Assembly (NCBI GenBank): GCA_964007475.1 | Contig: OZ023275.1 | Span: 4,774,001-4,838,000, forward strand | DNA from: Hybos culiciformis | Lineage: Eukaryota > Arthropoda > Insecta > Diptera > Hybotidae | DNA length: 64,000 nucleotides | Reading direction: 5' to 3' | Part shown: in pieces, positions 63,712 through 64,000 of the stretch | How positions within the stretch are numbered: position 1 is the first letter of the stretch | Layout of the letters: each line of letters opens with the position of its first letter | Notes under the pieces: generated by a model | The model's database searches: none | What the model saw: only the letters and a program-made list of their open reading frames with translations | What the model was told of the DNA's origin: nothing | Program-made: the position numbers and the translations under genes

Positions 63712-63948
63712 AAATTTAAGATCGTGGGTATTATATTATATTAAACTTAGATGGATTTTTATTAAAATATTAGCGATAGAGAAGTTTAAAATTAATTTTA
63801 TAAGATATTAATATAAAATCAACATATATATTATATGTTGATTTTATATTAATATCTTATAAAATTAATTTTAAACTTCTCTATCGCTAATATTTTAATA
63901 AAAATCCATCTAAGTTTAATATAATATAATACCCACGATCTTAAATTT
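63712..63948. repeat. Perfect palindrome, 117-bp arms, 3-nt loop
   Basis: The sequence from 63712 (AAATTTAAGATCGTGGG...) to 63828 is matched base for base by the reverse complement of 63832..63948; only TAT at 63829..63831 is unpaired. No mismatches found on comparing both arms fully. There is no ORF and no TE-like terminus. Confidence 0.95.
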
Positions 63949-64000
63949 TAAAAAAGTTAATTTATTTCCAGGATTACCATTATAAAAATATTTTAAATTT

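Noticed and set aside
1..64000. CRISPR arrays, rRNA genes, bacterial-type operons
   Set aside because: None seen; the window is eukaryotic with spliceosomal introns.

Overview
This is a very AT-rich eukaryotic window, roughly four fifths A+T by eye, full of long A/T homopolymers. It carries one recognisable cellular gene, split by introns of very different sizes, and many transposable-element remnants. The monocarboxylate-transporter protein and the TE types (YADD-type LINE, hAT elements, TTA/TAA-target inverted-repeat elements, tRNA-derived SINE) indicate an arthropod, most likely an insect. I cannot fix the order from sequence alone.

Gene: on the minus strand, 58009 down to 38807, four coding exons assemble without a frame break into a 624-residue SLC16/MCT-type major facilitator (12 predicted membrane helices). 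Exon 1 has only 27 codons (57929..58009) and carries the MCT signature PDGGWGWV. A 16.8 kb intron follows, then a 1432-nt exon (39694..41125), a 192-nt exon (39069..39260) and a terminal 170-nt exon (38807..38976). An AATAAA lies 52 nt past the stop.

Intron 1 (41126..57928) is a TE graveyard. In order it holds a foldback-type repeat (about 43070..43457), an inverted-repeat MITE (43483..43710), two TTA-flanked TIR elements (48101..48343 and 49047..49449), a non-autonomous hAT element with a perfect 8-bp target duplication (49938..50333), and a second hAT-like element (50903..55067). That second element is split by a LINE with both ORFs open (ORF1 54143..54802, ORF2 51223..54186), in the same orientation as the host gene. 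A tRNA-derived SINE head follows at 55544..55685.

Downstream of the gene (1..38750) I find no confirmed protein gene. It holds simple repeats, short tandem repeats and TE fragments, a CpG-rich inverted repeat (28691..28829), and a three-level nest of elements at 22133..23496 in which each layer can be peeled off by its own evidence. A few short GC-richer islands look like possible small exons of one or more unidentified genes (for example 4485..4637, 29162..29302 and 33340..33403 on minus, 24567..24646 on plus); none is proven.

Upstream of the start codon (58010..64000) is low-complexity DNA ending in a perfect 117-bp-arm palindrome with a 3-nt loop (63712..63948). It is either a very young inverted duplication or an assembly artefact.
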